Source: Siderastrea radians (taxonomy: Eukaryota; Cnidaria; Anthozoa; Scleractinia; Rhizangiidae). Taken from it: DNA of 64,000 nt. Shown one piece after another: positions 1 through 11,600 of this stretch (position 1 is the stretch's first letter; every line of letters starts with the position of its first letter). The stretch is from assembly GCA_964017195.1 (NCBI GenBank), contig OZ024889.1, positions 56,670,074 through 56,734,073 on the forward strand, written 5' to 3'. A program made the translations under genes and the position numbers. The notes under the pieces are model-generated. The model was not told the origin of the DNA. It worked only from the letters and a program-made list of their open reading frames with translations, and did no database searches.

Positions 1-43
1 CTCATGATTTTAATGCTTTATCCCCTAATAATTATTTGCATAC

Positions 44-980
44 CGAGCTTATTTGATGACTGTGTGCCCGTTGAGCCAGCTGTGATGTTGCTGTCAATTG
101 ACAATGACACTGTTGCAGATGCCGAAACTGTTCGAGGCAACCAGGTCTCATCACCTTTTGCACAAATGAATGGGCTTCCTTGTTCCACTTCTGAAAATGT
201 GTCTTCGTCAATTTCCGTACCATCATCCTCAGTGTAAACTTTTATGACTTCATCTTCACTTATACCAAGTTTTCTTTTAGCTGTAATTAAATTATGACCA
301 ATTATAAATTATGCTGTCACTAGTTTGTTTAATTTATTCATACATATTGTTTAAATGAGAGGGAAAAAGATATGCAAACTCCTTTTTTTGCATTGTCGCA
401 GTTTGTACATGCTTAAATTTTGTCCGTAAACCAAAGACAAGAAGGTTTTCATTGAATGGAATAATAAAAACAAACTATACTAGGAGCAGCCACTGGCATT
501 TCAATAGAAATGAAGAACATGGATCAGCTTTATATTAAATTAATTTGTACAGTTTGAATTATGCACTGAAATTATTTTTATACCACTGACCAATAAAGAG
601 TGTACTAAAAAAAATGCCAAAAAGTCATTGAAATTGACCATGGCCAAATAATTGGCACTACCAATCCCTAAAACGAGAGTGGGCCGAAAATACCAAGTAC
701 AAAGACACCTTTTTGTATTTTTGTAGCAAAAAGTTAATGATTTGACTCGCAGTATAAAGCAGAGGTCTGAATAGCATGTATTGTAAACATTGAAAAGGTC
801 AGTTTAGCTAAATATTATCGTACCGTACCCTCTTTGAAGACACTCGCTGTACATGTCAGATTGAATTTCTGATATCAAACAACCAAATAGCTCACCTGCT
901 TCAGCAAATTCTACAGAGCTTCCAGCCGCTACGGCCTTTCTTTCTTTCCTTTGAACATCCCATGCTTTGTAGAGAGGCAT
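44..980 (-). CDS. CIDE-N domain protein, 5' two exons (partial gene)
   Basis: This is the 5' end of a minus-strand gene that continues off the left edge. Exon 1 coding runs 980 to 896 and opens with MPLYKAWDVQRKERK; a GTGAGC donor follows. Exon 2 runs 280 to 44, after an AATTACAG acceptor and before a GTATGC donor. The joined phase is consistent. The product looks like a CIDE-N (CAD) domain: a basic first strand, KLGISEDEV in the helix region, then the acidic VYTEDDGTEIDEDTF stretch, and GDETW at the end. In animals this fold mediates homotypic contacts between the apoptotic DNase DFF40/CAD, its inhibitor DFF45/ICAD and CIDE proteins. The rest of the protein is not visible, so nuclease and inhibitor cannot be told apart. 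The same frame stays open upstream to an ATG at 1106, so the exact start is uncertain. It is head to head with the SUCO-like gene. Confidence 0.72.
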
Positions 981-1172
981 TTGTGTAGTGGCAAATAACG
1001 CGAAAAGATCGAGCAAACTGGCGAGCATCTGACGAGCAGCCGTCTGGGTAATTTTAAAGATGGCGGATTGAGAGCTAGGTTCCAGGCTCAAGCGCGACCA
1101 TGTCAAACAACCCTTCCCTCGGGACCTGAAATCGCGTCAAATTCTTTTCTTTTGGGATCGAGGATAGATCAC

Positions 1173-1180
1173 TGACGTCA
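1173..1180. promoter_or_regulatory. CRE palindrome TGACGTCA
   Basis: This is a perfect cAMP-response/ATF-type octamer, about 190 bases upstream of the likely CIDE-N start codon and 1.4 kb upstream of the SUCO-like start. Its position fits a promoter element. Function is inferred from the motif alone. Confidence 0.35.
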
Positions 1181-1337
1181 AATTCCCTAGACTGCTGTTG
1201 CTGTGTCATAAAATTTGACCCCCCTCATGTTTTTTACCAGAGAAAAATTAACCCCCCCAAAAGGGGCTTGTTTTAAAATTGTACCCCCCCTCCAAAACCA
1301 CCGCCCCCCCTTGGGACGTAATAAACGATCGGTCCCT

Positions 1338-1894
1338 AAAATGATTTTGCCGTGGTTAAAATGATTTTGCCGTGACGAAAATGATTTTGCCGTGGTTAAA
1401 ATGATTTTGCCGTGACGAAAATGATTTTGCCGTGGCCAAAATGATTTTGCCGTGACGAAAATGATTTTGCCGTGGCCAAAATGATTTTGCCGTGACAAAA
1501 ATGATTTTGCCGTGGCCAAAATGATTTTGCCGTGACGAAAATGATTTTGCCGTGGCCAAAATGATTTTGCCGTGACGAAAATGATTTTGCCGTGGCCAAA
1601 ATGATTTTGCCGTGACAAAAATGATTTTGCCGTGGAATGATTTTGCCGTGGCCAAAATGATTTTGCCGTGACGAAAATGATTTTGCCGTGGCCAAAATGA
1701 TTTTGCCGTGACGAAAATGATTTTGCCGTGACCAAAATGATTTTGCCGCGGTTGAAAATGATTTTGCCGTGACGAAAATGATTTTGCCGCGGTTGAAAAT
1801 GATTTAGCCGTGACGAAAAGGATTTTGCCGTGGCCAAGATGATTTTGCCGTGGCCAAAATGATTTTGCCGTGACGAAAAAGATTTTGCCGTGAC
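1338..1894. repeat. 20-bp minisatellite, about 28 units
   Basis: The unit is AAAATGATTTTGCCGTGACG, alternating with variants ending in GGCC, GGTT or CGGTT. One unit is shortened near 1635. Because 20 is not a multiple of three, every minus-strand frame is open and cycles through the same amino-acid words. This produces three overlapping spurious frames. It lies in the interval between two divergent genes. Confidence 0.9.
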
Positions 1895-2033
1895 AGTTGT
1901 GGGCCACCGTATTACTGAGATCGACTTACACTAAATAGACTGAGATCGACTTACGCTTTTCTCACTGAGAAAAGCTTTCCATTTTATTAAGTTTTCCATC
2001 GACTTACGCATTTTACACTGAGATCGACTTACG

Positions 2034-2068
2034 CTTTTCTTCGGAAAGCAAAGCTTTCCGAAGAAAAG
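2034..2068. repeat. Perfect 16-bp-arm hairpin
   Basis: CTTTTCTTCGGAAAGC (2034-2049) is followed by AAA and its exact reverse complement (2053-2068). A second small hairpin, TTGCCC-TTC-GGGCAA, follows at about 2072-2086. They may be the tip of a decayed foldback element or a cruciform in the promoter interval. Confidence 0.75.
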
Positions 2069-2435
2069 CCATTGCCCTTCGGGCAACGTGTTAGGCGACC
2101 GCGGAAGAATGGTCTGCGGTTAATAGCAATTTTCAATATGGCGGACGATATGGCGCAGTAAGCGAGATCGAGATCGAGAAATACAGCGTATGGAAAGAGA
2201 AGAAAGCCGTTCAAATTGGATTCACAAAGGTTGCATTGGGCAAATTTATTGATCAAATGACTTGGTTATGTATTTTATATGGTAAGATGTACGAAGGATA
2301 ATTCTTGCGTACAAATTTAACTCCTCTGGACCCTGTGGCACTGCCGGCCTTTGTTTTGATGAGTCCACGCGCCGTAAGCGGTTTCTCGCGCTGTCACGAA
2401 CCAGTCTGACCGGTCAGCTACTACACGTCATCAAG

Positions 2436-2558
2436 ATGGAGCCTGCTTCAGCTGCAGGGACAGGATTTTGCAACGAGATGACTCAACAGGCCGTTAACAG
2501 CTCTTCATTTTGCTACTATTTTACCATTTTTTGTAAAATATCAAGATTAAGACTATAA
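2436..2558 (+). other. Possible upstream ORF (40 codons) in the SUCO-like leader
   Basis: An ATG in the context ATCAAGATGG opens a 40-codon frame that ends in TAA 27 bases before the signal-peptide ATG at 2586. If the transcript starts upstream of it, scanning ribosomes would meet this frame first. No homology is recognised; a translational-control role is inference. Confidence 0.3.
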
Positions 2559-2585
2559 CTGGAGTCGTCAGTAATTTTATCGGCC

Positions 2586-2641
2586 ATGAAATTTTGGCCT
2601 GTGTTATTTTCGTCGATTTTATTTTTCACCTGCATCCAACG
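2586..2641 (+). CDS. SUCO: SUCO-like exon 1 (signal peptide)
   Basis: The ATG at 2586 starts a hydrophobic leader ending in a CIQ-type cleavage region. The donor is GTACGTG at 2642. Eighteen codons plus two bases are coded. Confidence 0.75.
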
Positions 2642-5600
2642 GTACGTGCTTACCATTGTTTGTAGTGATTTATGATTGTGTAGTTCTGGAATTTGTTGAA
2701 AGGTTAAAACTTCTTTTGCTTCTTTGTAGCCTTCATGCTCCGGATGGGAACGAAGAAGCTTCAGATCTCGTTATTGAAGGAAAACCGGATTTGTCGGAGT
2801 TATCAAACTCTGTCACAGACACAGTAAGCTTAAGTCCTTGTCGGTTACCAATCTTACTCAACTTCAATTGTTGCATTGTGTTAATGGAGGAGATTTAATA
2901 TTTCACTGGCCAGTTATGTTCTTTTCTGATAGATATGAAAGGTTTAGAAGCAGTTAGAACTCGGTTGTATTCTATTAAATTCCGGTGTAAACAACCTTTA
3001 GTAAAACTCAATTGGATATCTCTGATCTTGAAAGAGTGTACAGAGTGCTAGATTAATATTGCAGTGTCGATTTACTGCAGCTAGCTCGTGTTACTTCCTC
3101 GTTTCCTTGCTGAAAATATATTTTTCTATTATTTCCCCGTGGCTTTCTTGAAACTTTGAGAAATCATGCCGGCTTTGGTCTTTTGTACTAGTTTGTTGTT
3201 AATCTTGTTACCGTAATTCATTGTTTGGGTGGTGATTTATCAGAAATGGTCTTGAAGTACCCGTAAACACACGAAAAAAGATCTTTACGAGAGAATCAAG
3301 TACGCGGACTACTTCTGAACACGAGGAAAATTAGCTTTATTTCGTCATTTCTTACTTCTGTTTTTATTCGTATATTTTGCACCTTTCTTATTCTGTCATG
3401 AGCCATCATACATGGCACTTTTATATGAACATTACACAAAAGTTGTGAAATATTTGAACACCTGATCCATGCGTCCATTCTATTTTATTATTTTTAATTG
3501 AAAATAAGATTAGATTTCATAAGTTAAATCACAGTTTGTTAAAAATAGTAATATCATACACTGTCTGATTGGTTAAGCAGGCATCGTGCACACGTTCATG
3601 TGAACACAGTTGTGATGCCACAAAACAATGAAGCTACAAGGTTGAGTCTTCTATTTGTGATTGAATAGCCAGTAAGGTGCAGCCCAGCTGAATATGACTC
3701 ACAGAAAAATGCAGAAACTCACGTGTACCAGTTTGTGACTAAGCTTTGGTGCAGGACAAATGAAACCAACATTTCCATTCAGTTTTAACTTCAGCAATGT
3801 TGACAACATGTTCAACTTCTTTGGTAACCCTGTTAAATGATGTTAGATGATGCTGAATGATATTGCAAAACCTTTGATTGCCATCAAAGGGCTGTGCAAT
3901 GCCTAGGGGCCTCAGGCTACCAACTCTTGTCTTTGGATGACTAGAAAAACTGATTTTTTGCATAAAGATCAAGGGCTGGGTATCTTAGATTTCCTGTCCA
4001 GGAGTCTTTGGGCACCCTGTGATTCTTCTAATAGCACAGCTTTGATCCAAAGTCATTCAGCATTTCTTTGTCCTCAGGTGGAATTAGCTTGGCAGGCATG
4101 TGCAGCAATGATTAGTGCATACACACACAGGAGCTACTGATTTACATAATTCAACAACGCTGAGGCCGTGTTCTATTGGAATCAACCGTTTTTCGTTGGT
4201 TTGGTTGGTTGAGTTTTTTTTGTGTTCTATTGGGAGAAAGCTGTTTTTGGTTGGATTGGTTGATCAACTTTTTCAACCAGCTCAGAGCTTGGTTGAAACG
4301 GTTGAAACGGTTGAAAACGATGGGTAGCATCCGCTGACTTGTTAGCAAGCAACAGTTTTCATGCTTTGTATTGTTTTTGTGCGTAAACTGCTCAAGTGTG
4401 CTTGTTGTTACGGTAAAATTGGCAACAATCAATGATGGCGCTCTTTTTAAATGGCAATTTCCAGAACCTTGATAATTATGAGAGAGGCTTCCTGCTTGAT
4501 ACAGTCACAAACATGACCAAAACATGTTGCTAAATATTCTGATTCATCGACCAATTCACAATGTGGCAGAACCAATTCTTCTAACAGTTCTTGAGAGACA
4601 ACCGAAGCAGCAAGTCAGCCTTTCGCCATCTTGGTAACCTTGGTAGAAGAAGTTGAGGAAGTCTGGAAATGACTGTTCAGTCACAACCGCATGTCAACCA
4701 AACGCGGTTTTGGTTGAAATGGTTGATCCCAATAGAACACGACCTGAATGTCATTCAGCAAGATGGCCAAATGCATACAACAAGCTAAATTCAACGATAT
4801 TGAATGATCTTGTATCGAGATCTAGAATTCATTTTGCCTCCTCTTTTAACATCATACAACTAAGTTGTATTCAGCAATGTTGGGTGATGTAGCATTCACA
4901 TTTGTCCAGTGCCTTAGCCTTCTGCAAACACTTATTGAGTTTGAGAAAGCTCAGGAGAATGGTCACTGTGAGAAGTCCCTGTGACCGTTTTCATAATGTT
5001 CACTCAAAGGAAGTGGGTAAAGGACATCTTAAAAAACTTTTGCAGGGACAATCCAAGTTGTTCTTCATTGGTTTAATTAGTTTTCTGTTTGGTCCCAGAC
5101 AGAAATTTGGTCCGCAAAACAGTAGCCAGGACAAAAACTGTTTGAGGGAACTACCGTAAACACCGGCGTATAAGCTGCACCTTTTTACCCTAAAATTTTG
5201 CTCAAAATCGCGACTTATCTGCGAGAACATCTGGAAAAAATTCTTTAATTTTTCGTGAATCATCCCCAAAACACCAATTAAAGTCAATAGGGTACCAGGC
5301 TATTGTCAAGAACTTGCATGGTAAATTGCCCACTGTTTCTCCGTTGTTGACAACTTCGATAGCAAATTTGCCAAAGAAATTATCTAACTCCCTTTCAGAG
5401 GCAAGTTTGTCACCAATGGATGGCTTCCAAATATCCTTGTAAACATCAAGCCACGAACAGCTGAAGAACTCGCTAAAACCTCCATTTCAGTTTGTTTTGC
5501 GAAATGAACCAAGCAATGACACTTGTCACCAGTTTTCTCTCTTCTCATCAAATGCCTGGCTGCTAAGCCAAGACGGCCGAACGAACTTACTCACAAATTT

Positions 5601-8600
5601 TTTATAAATTGAATCACCAATCTGTAGTGCAAAGGACTGCACTTCAGCCAATATGTTCATTAAATGAAATGACTTGGCTATGAATTTTCGAGAATTTTTT
5701 TTTCCAAATCTTGAGCTTCTAAACTCAGGGTGCAGCTTATACGCCAGTGTTTACTGTAGTCCCTGAGTCTCTTAATTTAATACTAGTTTTAATTCATGAA
5801 AAAAGTCACACGCACCAAGTGTTTATCCCTGTGACTAGATTTTTTTTTTTATCAAAATGGATCGTTCACATGAAGGGGCTTCACAGGGACTAGTCTACTT
5901 GTCTTCTCATGTATGATTAAACTGAGTTGCACTTTTACATTTAAATTCACCCAACATTACTCAGTGTACTTGTTTTGCATGAGGCTACATACATGCGAAC
6001 AAATCATTTCAATTTTCAAATGATTTTATTAGTTTTGATGCACTTTTTTTCTTGAAAACAAAATTGACCATTTTTGTCATCTAACAAAACAGTCAACAGG
6101 ATGTTTTAGCCTTACACGCTGTAATTCGAACAAACATTTTGCAAGAGGCAAGAATTACCATGACATCATGTTTCTCTTCTCATAATTATTCAATGTCACC
6201 TAATGAGCTCTTTTCTAAAATCCTGTTTCTTCTAGTTGTGGACTTGTTTTTAAACTTAGCCACATTAGGTAGTCTTGCTTAATTTTTGTTTGTTTGATCA
6301 AAACCTGCTTTTCTTTATCATCAAACATGAATTAAACAAGTATTATTTGAAGATGCTACATGATCTCAAGTGATTTTTGACACGTACCTGTGACCTTTGC
6401 AAGTGTTGTACCATGAATAAATAACAAACTTAAAAGGGTGTGAAAGAGCTCCTTGTGCTCTGCAAATATTAGTAGCTTGTAAGTTTTTGATGCAAATGTT
6501 TTAGGCTAGTGTTATATAATTCAAGAAAGGAACTACATTTTTTTTTGCTAGTTTCAATTATAATTTTGAACTTGTTGTTTCTAAGTTTTGAGCAGCATAT
6601 TTATATCACTAGAAAGTGGATGTTTATGCTATAATTATGTGGGTAACATGCTTTCAACTTCAGCCAACTCCTTCCTGCTATGTGGCTCATAATTCCTCAG
6701 TGGTTAAGGGTGAACTTGTGTAGCTTTATGTGAAATGGCCAAGATTGGTTAAAATCTTTCTTACCTTTAGCCAGTTTCTCAAACGGTCCCTGGAATAATA
6801 AAAAATTTCTGGACACTTGGGCTTGTGGAAAGATGCCAAGGTTGAACATAGAGCTCTACGATATGAGAAACACCTGAAAAGTTTGTTAGGAACTTGCCAG
6901 CCAACTAACATGCCCTGAAAAATATTCATACATGTAGATTGAAGACTCAGGCCCGTGAATGTTGATGCAGTGTGCCAATGATAATATTCTTTTCTGTCTT
7001 TCCTGGGAATCTCTGATCTACATGTACTTGAAATGTTAAAGTGCACCTAACCCCAAAATATTTTTTTACGCTAATGTAAATTTTTGCACCTGTTTAAAAA
7101 CATTTTGCCATTATTTGCAGTTTTTGACTTTTTTATGGGCTTCAAACCTTACGAAAAGCTAAGCATCATTTGTCGCATGACCGAGTCAGAAAGGGCATGG
7201 GTCTTTCTGATTTGACATCACAAACTGCTTTACATGCATGTTTACAAAGACTTAAGGAGATGCAAATCAGTTTATGATGTCAAATCAGGAATAGACCCAT
7301 GCCCCTCACTAGCTCAGTTGTTTAACAGATGATGGCTAGATTTCGTAACTTTTACAGCCTATAAAAAGACAAGACTGAGGGGAATTTCATAAAAAAAAGG
7401 CTCAATGCTTTTCGAACAGGGGCAAAGATTTATTTTAGCAAAAAAAAATATTTTGGGTGTTGGGCGCACTTTGACCTTCAAGATTTAGATGGTTGGGATA
7501 CCTAATGTAGGGTGTATGGTCAGAGTGACCGTGTAAGTCAGGGAGATCCTGATTGAAAGATTAATATGTATTGTGTGGTTCCAGAAAATATCCATACCCC
7601 CACCACAGAGGGTCATTGGAAGTTCCCTGGAGGAGGGGGGTCTTAAAGGACAAAATTTTTAAAGGAAAGTATGAGCCTAAACTGGAATTTCCAGAGGGGT
7701 GGGGATTCAAACCAAAAAACCCTCCGTGGGGGGAAGTATGGATACTTTCTGGAACAACACATTCTGCCATGCTGTGGCTGTCTGCAGTTTCTCTTGCATC
7801 ACAGATTTAATTCCATTCTTACTTCTGATAGGAAGAAACCAAGCAATCTGCATTTCAAGATGAATCATCAACTCCATCACAAGAAATCACCTCAAGCTAT
7901 TCCTCATCTACACCAGAACTAGAGGAAATTATAACACAAACAGTGGCTCCTGCCACCCCAAGCTACGATACTGAGTCATCCTCCACTGTTATTAACTCTG
8001 CCAGTAGCACTGAGTCCCATTCACAGGCAAGTGACTATGTGCTTTCATCAGTCATCCTTATTCCTCCCAGTAATCCTGCTCAGATTCAGTCATCACAAGG
8101 AAGTCAAGATGCTAAAGAAAGTGGCAACTCGGAAGCTGTGTTGCCAACCAAAGAGCCAGAGGTCTTGTCATCAGTTCTGGATTCTGCGTAAGTGTCATTA
8201 CAGTTGTATGTCTACTATATTATAATGAAAAACATTCATGTCATAGCTCCTCATTTTGTGGAAATAAAATGCTGATAATACTTAAACTGGTAATATTGTT
8301 ACAGTTATTTATTGCTCTGTCATTTCTTTTGGCATAGTCAGAACACTACAAACAATGGCTTATGTAGTACCAGTAAGTGTACAAAATGTAAATGTTGTAA
8401 CAAAGAGGGCTGACATTTAAGTAGGCAACCATCGGCTACACTTGTACAGTCAAACCTCTTAAATGCAAACACAGAAGGGCCTGGGATGAGTTTTTCCTCT
8501 ATTTTGGAGACAGGGTTTACAGTTTTGGTCTCTTTCAGACCAAGCAAACTGTCCACAACAGAGAGGTGACTGTGTTATGACTGTGTAGGCAGGCCTTCTG

Positions 8601-11600
8601 ACAGGGTGCGGGAGAAAAATTAAAATTGTGCGGGATTTTGGGGGCAAATTGTGCGGGAAAAATCGTCGATTGTGCGGGGAATTGTGCGGGATTGCGTAAA
8701 CTTGTGACAAATCAAATATTCAATCTCCAGTGTTCTAGCCAAACCCGACGGGGAGCAAATTCTGTATAAATGAAAGATACGACTAAATTTCTTTCTTTGG
8801 CGATACATATATACCCAGCAGTTGCCAATTTGTCGCTTTTGTTTTCTTACCAAAGGGTAGTTTGACTCGAAACTAAAACTGTGTCTGTATAAACAAAATC
8901 ACATTGCGTGACACGATAAAATCGATCGGGTTTTATTAACGCACGTATAAAACCAAAAAAAAAACAACTTCGGTATAACATTTTTCCGATCTAAACGAGT
9001 TCCTTTATAAAAAAAATCCCTGCAGTTTTGCTGTCTTTAATTAATAATATGTAGTGTGAATAATTCCCCGTAAAGGTTTACAAATTCTTCAAAGTTAGCT
9101 GCAAAAACATAAACCGAGATGTAATCAAATTGCGTGCTAAATGTGGTTTGATACGGTGTTTGATGGCATGTTTGTTTTTCTCAACAACTTACCAAGTAGA
9201 TCGTAGAACTTGCATTTTCTTGAATGAAAATGCCTTTTACGTGAATGAAAAAAATCAAATCTAGTATACAGATCAGAACTGAATGATTTTCTTCTGACCG
9301 AAGTTTAACGATTCAGTTTCTTTGTCAATTTGCAAATTCGATCAGTCCTTCGTGAAATTACTTCAGAAACAGTGACAGTCATTTCGGCGCCTTGGTTCAT
9401 TTGTTCGACATTTCTTCTTTGTTCCCCGACATACAGTGTATTATTAAACTGAACGAGGAAGCGATACGCTTGAAAACAAAACCCGATTATTGAAGTTGAC
9501 TAAAAGTAGATCGAACTGAAACTAGTGCCCAGGCCGGCACAGAGTGACAAAAGAACACCTTGTCGTTTTTACGTCTGCTCGAGCCATCGAGGAAAGCGAT
9601 TTCTCGATTGTTTCGGAAGGTAAATAGCCTGGAAAGAGCCTAAAAAGTTTTTAGAATCTTAGTAATCAAAATAGGATACCTGATTTAATTAAATGTTTAA
9701 GCAAATCTTTCAGTATTGTGCGGGATTTTGCGGGGTTTTGGGAATTGTGCATTATTGTGCGGGTTTGACCAAATTGTGCAGTCCCACACCTGCGCACCCT
9801 GTCAGAAGGCCTGTGTAGAGATTGCAAGAGGCTTGACTGTATTGTGCAGTGAAAAAGACTGTAGAGGGCAATTCATAGTTTGAAAATGACTAAAAGACAA
9901 CAGCCATCCTTTGTTGCAAAACATGTACATTTACGACCATTTACCCTATACGTAGTGCTTGTCTTGGGAAGCTTCTTCCAAGTTTAATGACAGCCCTGAA
10001 AAACATCTTTCATTACCAACAGTTTAGAGAAACTTTCTGTTCCAATGTTATGCCAACTATTGCAGCCCTCCAAACCCAATCAGCAGTGAACCAATTCCAA
10101 CTCCACCATCAGCAGCAACAACAAAGGAGGATGAGGACAGCATCACAGCAGCTTTGAAACAAGCAGAGGAAGAAACCAAGCCAAAAGAAGAAGAAATGCC
10201 ATCCTTTGATGAATTCAAAAGGAGAGTTTTGCAAGAGGAAGAAGAAAAGAGCAAACAGCAAAGTGCTGAAAACACAAATGGAGCTGCACAAAAACCCAAA
10301 CCCAAGAAAGTCAAGGAACGAAAACAGAACAATTATGCTTCAACGGACTGTGGTGCAAAGATCCTTGCACACAATAGCGAGGCATCTAATGCTGACAGTA
10401 TTCTAGTGGAGAACAAAGACTTGTATATGCTAAATCCATGCAGTGCTCAAGTGTGGTTTGTTGTGGAGTTATGCGACCTAGCCCACATCAAAAGCATTCA
10501 GATTGCCAATTTTGAACTGTTCTCTTCCACACCTGAAAGCTTTCGAGTTTATGTGAGCAAGAGGTATCCCACTAGAGAGTGGACCATGTTGGGAACATTT
10601 CAAGCTCGCCAGGAGAGAGAAATACAAACCTTCCCATTAGATGAACCAATCTATGCCAAGTACTTTAAGGTATGCTTTCTCTGCAGTTGTACATGTATGG
10701 CTATTTGTTGAAGCACAAGAAAAATCACTCATTAATTTGTACCATATGTACTGCAAAATTAATGTTTTCCATTTTTCAAGCTTCCCTATATGATCACACC
10801 TAATAATTATATACATATACACTGGCTGCACTCAGACAAGCCACATCCTGAGTTTAGCAGCTCAAGTTTTCTTGAGACAGGTGGGTTAAATTTTTGCCTT
10901 GTGCAACACAAACTCAGACCCCTTCAGTCATTCAAACCACGTTTGTGCTTGCATCACTTGTTACAAACCAGGCTTACATGTAATCCCATACTCCTGTAGT
11001 TACACTTATTAAGAAAGTTCATGTAAGAAATGTTTAACATTCTGTCCTGATGAGACACCTGTCACCCCAATCATCATCATCGTCATCATCATCATCATCA
11101 TCATCATACATGTAGTTGTTTATCATAATTTGTAATAATAATAATGTCATAATAATAATACAGTTACCGCTCTGAAATAAGCGAACCATTAAACACGTTG
11201 TCAACGTACTGTACTGCCAATGTGTTGACAATGTAAACTCAACACAAACTCAATGCATTGCATTTGTGTTGAATGTTTAAGCCAACGTGTTTGGGCCTGC
11301 TCATTAGGATGTCACTCATTAGAATCATTTTGCATAAGAATGGGTTTAAACAATGTTGGTTTTTCTCACTTCCATGAAGTCACTTCAGTGGAAGCCTTGT
11401 ATTTTATACACCATTGATATGCTGTTGAACATCCCCTATCGGTTTGAATTATCCATGTTAAAAATATATTAAATAACGTGCGCTCACTCGAGTCCATAAT
11501 GCTTTCAAGAAGTGGAGCAATTCCCAGCAGTCTGTAATTTTTGAAGGATTTTGACAGAACTTAGGCTTATTTTAATGTTCTGAAGCTATTCGATATTCAT

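Larger units (their letters stand above)
981..2585. promoter_or_regulatory. Shared 5' interval between divergent CIDE-N and SUCO-like genes
   Basis: About 1.6 kb separates the two divergent start codons. It holds C-rich homopolymers (1219-1316), a 20-bp minisatellite (1338-1894), repeated GAGATCGACTTACG motifs (about 1918-2035), a strong hairpin (2034-2068), a second TTGCCC/GGGCAA hairpin just after it, and a CRE. No extra gene is supported; long minus-strand frames over the minisatellite are repeat artefacts. Which parts drive either gene is inference. Confidence 0.5.

Noticed and set aside
1187..1907. Long minus-strand frames with TAKSFSSRQNHF-type repeats
   Set aside because: They are produced by the 20-bp minisatellite, which is open in all minus frames; no start context or homology.
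11034..11231. Poly-Asp minus-strand frame
   Set aside because: It comes from the (ATC)n microsatellite and an element end in a SUCO-like intron.
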